A DNA stretch of 8,784 bases from the NCBI GenBank assembly GCA_025999935.1, contig BNXY01000074.1, positions 1 through 8,784 on the forward strand. The letters are read 5' to 3'. Source of the DNA: Bacteroidia bacterium. GTDB taxonomy: Bacteria > Bacteroidota > Bacteroidia > Bacteroidales > Azobacteroidaceae. Each line of letters starts with the position of its first letter. Position 1 is the first letter of the stretch. Shown in pieces: positions 6,579 through 8,784 of the stretch. The notes beneath the pieces are model-generated. The model worked only from the letters and a program-made list of their open reading frames with translations. It was not told where the DNA came from and searched no databases. The position numbers were made by a program, and so were the translations under genes.

Positions 6579-7202
6579 ATGGAAACAAATAATTTTAGTT
6601 ATTACTTTATTTTAGAGCACAATGCGGCTAATACCCCTTTACTGGAGAACGACAATAGAAAAGATTCAGGTGGGTCGATGTTTTTATACCAAAGTGAAAA
6701 AGTTCCTGAAAATCATGTTAGTCAACTTTGCTTCTACAAAAGTATCAAAAATCCGAATATGAATACAGATTGTTTAACAGTCGATTGCTTCAATGTTTTT
6801 TCTAAAAAAGTAAAGGAAGCTTTGGAAAAACACATGCCCATAAAATATCTGCAATTAGTGCCTGCCATTATAGAACAGGGCAAATATAAATACACTGATT
6901 TTTATATTCCAAACATTTTTCAAAGTATTCTCACTTTCGATGAAAAATTATCTGAATATGAAGAAATTGATGAAGATTTTGGTAGTTGGATGAATACAGA
7001 AAAGATAGTATTAAATAAAGAAATACTTTCAAAAATACCTTTGGAAGACCGTTTGGTATATACAGCCAAAGAAGATTCCCAGTTTAGGTTGTATCACCAG
7101 TCAATCATTGATATTATTAAATCGGTCAATCCGATTGGAATGAGATTCGTGCCTGTAGAAGAATGGAGTCCGGGAGCATTATTTGACTTTATGAGGCAGT
7201 AA
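6579..7202 (+). CDS. Imm11/DUF1629-like immunity protein, paralogue 2
   Basis: A 207-residue paralogue of the gene at 449 and closest to it: FSKKVKE (74-80), LQLVPAII (91-98), an FDEKLS version of the acidic motif (120-125), EKIVLNKEILSKIPLEDRLV (141-160), YHQSIIDII (172-180), and NPIGMRFVPVEEW (184-196). The N-terminal 60 residues diverge strongly, with MEx(3)FSYYFIL replacing MENEFDYYLI, as expected where toxin specificity is set. No signal peptide or membrane helix is seen, so it is probably cytoplasmic. The spacing of GGAG 9 bp before the ATG supports the start. Likely co-transcribed with the next two genes, which follow at 56-57 bp intervals in the same direction. The cognate toxin is unknown. 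Confidence 0.72.
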   Translation: METNNFSYYFILEHNAANTPLLENDNRKDSGGSMFLYQSEKVPENHVSQLCFYKSIKNPNMNTDCLTVDCFNVFSKKVKEALEKHMPIKYLQLVPAIIEQGKYKYTDFYIPNIFQSILTFDEKLSEYEEIDEDFGSWMNTEKIVLNKEILSKIPLEDRLVYTAKEDSQFRLYHQSIIDIIKSVNPIGMRFVPVEEWSPGALFDFMRQ

Positions 7203-7258
7203 AAACATTAATTTTCACAAAAATATATTTTATAAATTTTAAATTAAAGAATAAAAAA
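7200..7258 (+). repeat. Intergenic spacer repeat, copy lacking GGAG
   Basis: The spacer is recognisable from the stop codon onward, but where the other copies read TTAAAAGGAGATTAAAA this one reads TTAAAGAATAAAA. The Shine-Dalgarno-like GGAG has been lost by a small deletion. The downstream gene keeps only an A-rich leader, which may still suffice because many Bacteroidota genes lack a Shine-Dalgarno sequence. Confidence 0.85.
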
Positions 7259-7840
7259 ATGGAATATTATTTTTTAGCAGATGACGGTTCTACACCTTCT
7301 TTAAGGGTAAACGACAAAAAAACAGCCGAATTATTAATGTGGCATGAACACCATGAAATATCAAATAATTCTTTTGATTTATATTTTGATGAAAATTTAC
7401 CTGAAAGATTTTTATTGGGAGATTTTTATTTTTTATCTGGTAAAAGGCAGGTTGTTTCTGATAAAATAAAAAATGAAATTTTAAAATTGAACCCAATAAA
7501 AATAAATTATTTACCTGTAAACATTCATATAAATAATAATATAATAAAAAATTATTTCATTATAAATTCATACAATCGGATAGCATGCATGGATTTGGAA
7601 CAATCGGAATACCGTGAATCACACCACCCTGACGGCGGCGTTTTAAGTATTGACAAACTTGTTTTAAATTATTCCGTATTGGATAAAATACCATTGGAAG
7701 AAAGGTTGGTATTTATATTGGATGAATGTGAAACATATACTTTATACCATGAAAAAATAATTGAAAAATTGAAAAAACTAAATCCAAATGGTATGCACGC
7801 AATAAATATTAAAGAATGGGATTCTGATATGATGATGTAA
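7259..7840 (+). CDS. Imm11/DUF1629-like immunity protein, divergent paralogue 3
   Basis: A 193-residue, AT-rich and Asn/Ile/Lys-rich paralogue, the most divergent of the four. It keeps MDLEQSEY (111-118), IDKLVLNYSVLDKIPLEERLVF (131-152), YHEKIIEKLKKLNPNGM (163-179) and a terminal IKEW (184-187). It opens MEYYFLAD, lacking the four residues NEFD that follow Met-Glu in paralogue 1, and its spacer lacks GGAG. Both changes point to a local deletion near the start codon. The middle has long runs of A and T that could be slippage-prone, but the frame is intact. Probably cytoplasmic and of the same immunity role, with different toxin specificity. Expression may be weaker than its neighbours because of the altered leader (inference). 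Confidence 0.68.
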   Translation: MEYYFLADDGSTPSLRVNDKKTAELLMWHEHHEISNNSFDLYFDENLPERFLLGDFYFLSGKRQVVSDKIKNEILKLNPIKINYLPVNIHINNNIIKNYFIINSYNRIACMDLEQSEYRESHHPDGGVLSIDKLVLNYSVLDKIPLEERLVFILDECETYTLYHEKIIEKLKKLNPNGMHAINIKEWDSDMMM

Positions 7841-7897
7841 AAGTAAAAATTAAACAAACATATTTTATAAATTTTAAATTAAAAGGAGATTAAAAAA
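7838..7897 (+). repeat. Intergenic spacer repeat, full right half with GGAG
   Basis: The right half is identical to the other copies (TATTTTATAAATTTTAAAT, then GGAG at 7885-7888 and ATG at 7898). The left part is diverged (AAGTAAAAATTAAACAAACA), so conservation is strongest near the ribosome-binding site and the following start codon. Confidence 0.85.
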
Positions 7898-8443
7898 ATG
7901 GAAAACGAATTTGAGTATTATCTGATTGAAAGAAAATCAGATCAAGCTTATCCGTTAATTAAAGAAGTAGGGTATGAACCCGATGACATTAATCCAACGT
8001 TGATAGAAATAGAGTTTAATGACCCCATTCCCCGTAATCCGGTTTTGGCAGATTTATTGAAAGGTCCTGAAAATTATGTAACATCAAAAATTGCCGATGT
8101 GATTAAAAAATTGAACATCGAAGGAGTTCGTTTTATCGCCACAGAGTTGACAGACCCCAAGGGAAATGTGTACGATGATTATTTTTGTTTGAACGTTGCT
8201 AACAAAATAGAGGCAATGGATAAAGAAAAATCGGAATATGTATATAAATATCGTGTATATAGTATTCGCCAATTTGTTTTAGACAGGGAAACCTTGAAAA
8301 AGATACCATTAGAAAAACGCCTTGTGTTTAGATTACGAGAAGCTCTTTCGCGAACTGCATTTCATAAATCCGTTGTAGATGCGATTATGGCGGAAAATCC
8401 GACAGGTGTGCAGTTCCGTCCAATTGAAGAATGGACGTTTTGA
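7898..8443 (+). CDS. Imm11/DUF1629-like immunity protein, paralogue 4
   Basis: A 181-residue paralogue, the shortest of the intact set. The first ten codons are nearly identical to those of the gene at 449 (MENEFEYYLI versus MENEFDYYLI), after which the N-terminal region diverges at once. Conserved landmarks are VTSKIADVIKKLNIEGVRF (61-79), AMDKEKSEY (106-114), RQFVLDRETLKKIPLEKRLVF (124-144), FHKSVVDAI (155-163) and NPTGVQFRPIEEW (167-179). Loss of about 20 residues in the N-terminal third accounts for the short length. It lacks signal and membrane segments. A second, truncated relative of this same gene (identity through about residue 19) lies just downstream at 8516, evidence of recent duplication. 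The toxin partner is unknown. Confidence 0.72.
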   Translation: MENEFEYYLIERKSDQAYPLIKEVGYEPDDINPTLIEIEFNDPIPRNPVLADLLKGPENYVTSKIADVIKKLNIEGVRFIATELTDPKGNVYDDYFCLNVANKIEAMDKEKSEYVYKYRVYSIRQFVLDRETLKKIPLEKRLVFRLREALSRTAFHKSVVDAIMAENPTGVQFRPIEEWTF

Positions 8444-8444
8444 T

Positions 8445-8470
8445 TAACAAAAACATTAATTTCACAAAAA
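8445..8470 (+). repeat. Intergenic spacer repeat, left half only
   Basis: The AAAAACATTAATTTCACAA part of the spacer follows the stop codon of paralogue 4. The sequence then leaves the consensus (AAGATATTTAAGAT) and reaches the ATG of a KilA-N-type gene at 8485. The right half with GGAG is absent, which suggests that the left half travels with the 3' ends of genes and the right half with the 5' ends of immunity genes. Confidence 0.7.
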
Positions 8471-8484
8471 AAGATATTTAAGAT

Positions 8485-8520
8485 ATGAGCAAAAAAGAAA
8501 CAATAATCGTTCAGGGAACT
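8485..8520 (+). pseudogene. N-terminal fragment of a KilA-N-domain protein
   Basis: The ATG at 8485 opens MSKKETIIVQGT and stops at TAA 8521-8523. From memory, this opening, which normally continues with EI and then the DYISLTDIA start of the KilA-N domain, is typical of Bacteroidota KilA-N proteins. Only 12 codons remain before the sequence becomes an immunity paralogue. It is probably related to the C-terminal fragment at 6262-6519, but the two lie in reverse order (C-terminal piece upstream), so they cannot be halves of one gene split by a simple insertion. Confidence 0.6.
8510..8520. repeat. 11-bp repeat TTCAGGGAACT, copy 3
   Basis: A third exact copy lies inside codons for the VQGT end of the KilA-N fragment, exactly at its junction with the immunity-gene fragment. 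Here it can be explained as coding sequence, which weakens the idea that all three copies are mobile-element ends. Confidence 0.4.
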
Positions 8521-8614
8521 TAAGTATTATCTGATTGAAAGCAAATCAGACCAGACTTATCCGTCAAGAATAAAAGATTTAAAAAGAGATGGTTATTTAC
8601 GAGAAATAAATTAA
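8516..8614 (+). pseudogene. 5' fragment of a fifth Imm11-like paralogue
   Basis: Reading from GAA at 8516 gives ELKYYLIESKSDQTYPS, closely matching residues 5-20 of paralogue 4 (FEYYLIERKSDQAYPLIK). The match fades after about 8570. The frame then runs through unrelated residues (RDGYLREIN) and stops at 8612-8614. There is no start codon, because the first codons were replaced by the KilA-N fragment, and the C-terminal two thirds are missing. It is a non-functional remnant of a duplicated immunity gene. Confidence 0.78.
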
Positions 8615-8627
8615 TAAAATAAGTTTT

Positions 8628-8784
8628 ATGGAAAAGATTATGACAACAAAGGAACTTGAACAGTATATCAAAAATATTGTCTATAACAAATTAGGGAACT
8701 TTGATATACCTGTTAAATTTGAAAATGGTAATGCAAATAGTATAGATGCTGTATATGTGTTTTCTGATGGAAAAAATTATCATT
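8628..8784 (+). CDS. Small protein of unknown family, 3' truncated by window edge
   Basis: At least 52 codons are open from ATG 8628 to the edge, with an alternative in-frame ATG at 8640 that gives the more natural opening MTTKELEQYIKNIVYNKLGN. The residues after that include IPVKFENGN and AVYVFSDGKNYH. It is not a paralogue of the immunity genes upstream. The alternation of a short N-terminal helix with a VYVFSDGKxYH strand-turn is reminiscent of small immunity proteins of toxin systems, and the position at the end of an immunity array fits. I cannot name a family with confidence. The A-rich leader lacks a clear Shine-Dalgarno sequence. Confidence 0.6.
   Translation, partial: MEKIMTTKELEQYIKNIVYNKLGNFDIPVKFENGNANSIDAVYVFSDGKNYH

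Noticed and set aside
1055..8470. Spacer repeats as a CRISPR array or an integron attC series
   Set aside because: The units are separated by whole genes of about 550-620 bp, and the repeats lack the hairpin structure of attC sites and any cas or integrase gene.

Overview
The window looks like an accessory locus of a low-GC member of the Bacteroidota, probably a gut or host-associated Bacteroidales-like bacterium. The AT-rich backbone, the IS4-type and IS5-type transposase remnants, the KilA-N protein fragments and a tandem set of polymorphic-toxin immunity genes all fit this. Family names are from motif recognition by eye; no search was run.

Layout. 1-326 (minus) is the end of an internally deleted IS4-family transposase pseudogene that runs off the left edge. 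449-1057 (plus) is the first of four intact paralogues of an Imm11/DUF1629-like immunity family. 1116-5450 is a strikingly GC-rich block (about 60% GC by eye, against about 30-35% around it). It carries a two-gene minus-strand operon: a 1150-residue WGR-domain protein (1984-5436), then, 7 bp later, a 282-residue protein whose C-terminus resembles DUF1877/YfbM (1128-1976). 5630-6262 (minus) is an IS5-family transposase lacking its N-terminus but keeping its DDE triad. It abuts, at about 6260, a frameshifted C-terminal piece of a KilA-N-type protein (plus, to 6519). Three more Imm11-like paralogues follow at 6579-7202, 7259-7840 and 7898-8443. Then come the first 12 codons of a KilA-N-type gene (8485-8520) fused to the 5' end of a fifth Imm11-like copy (8516-8614), and the start of another small gene (8628 to the edge).

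How it hangs together. The immunity paralogues are joined by a nearly identical spacer of about 60 bp running from the stop codon of one gene to the start codon of the next, usually with GGAG 9 bp before the ATG. The same spacer follows the KilA-N fragment at 6517. An orphan copy at 1055-1114 now leads into the GC-rich operon instead of an immunity gene. The region reads as a polyimmunity array that grew by tandem duplication and recombination at shared spacers and 5' gene ends, and was then broken by insertion sequences and a foreign GC-rich cargo. No toxin gene is visible here. The WGR/DUF1877-like operon is the least explained part and the best candidate for an uncharacterised system, but its function cannot be read from the sequence.
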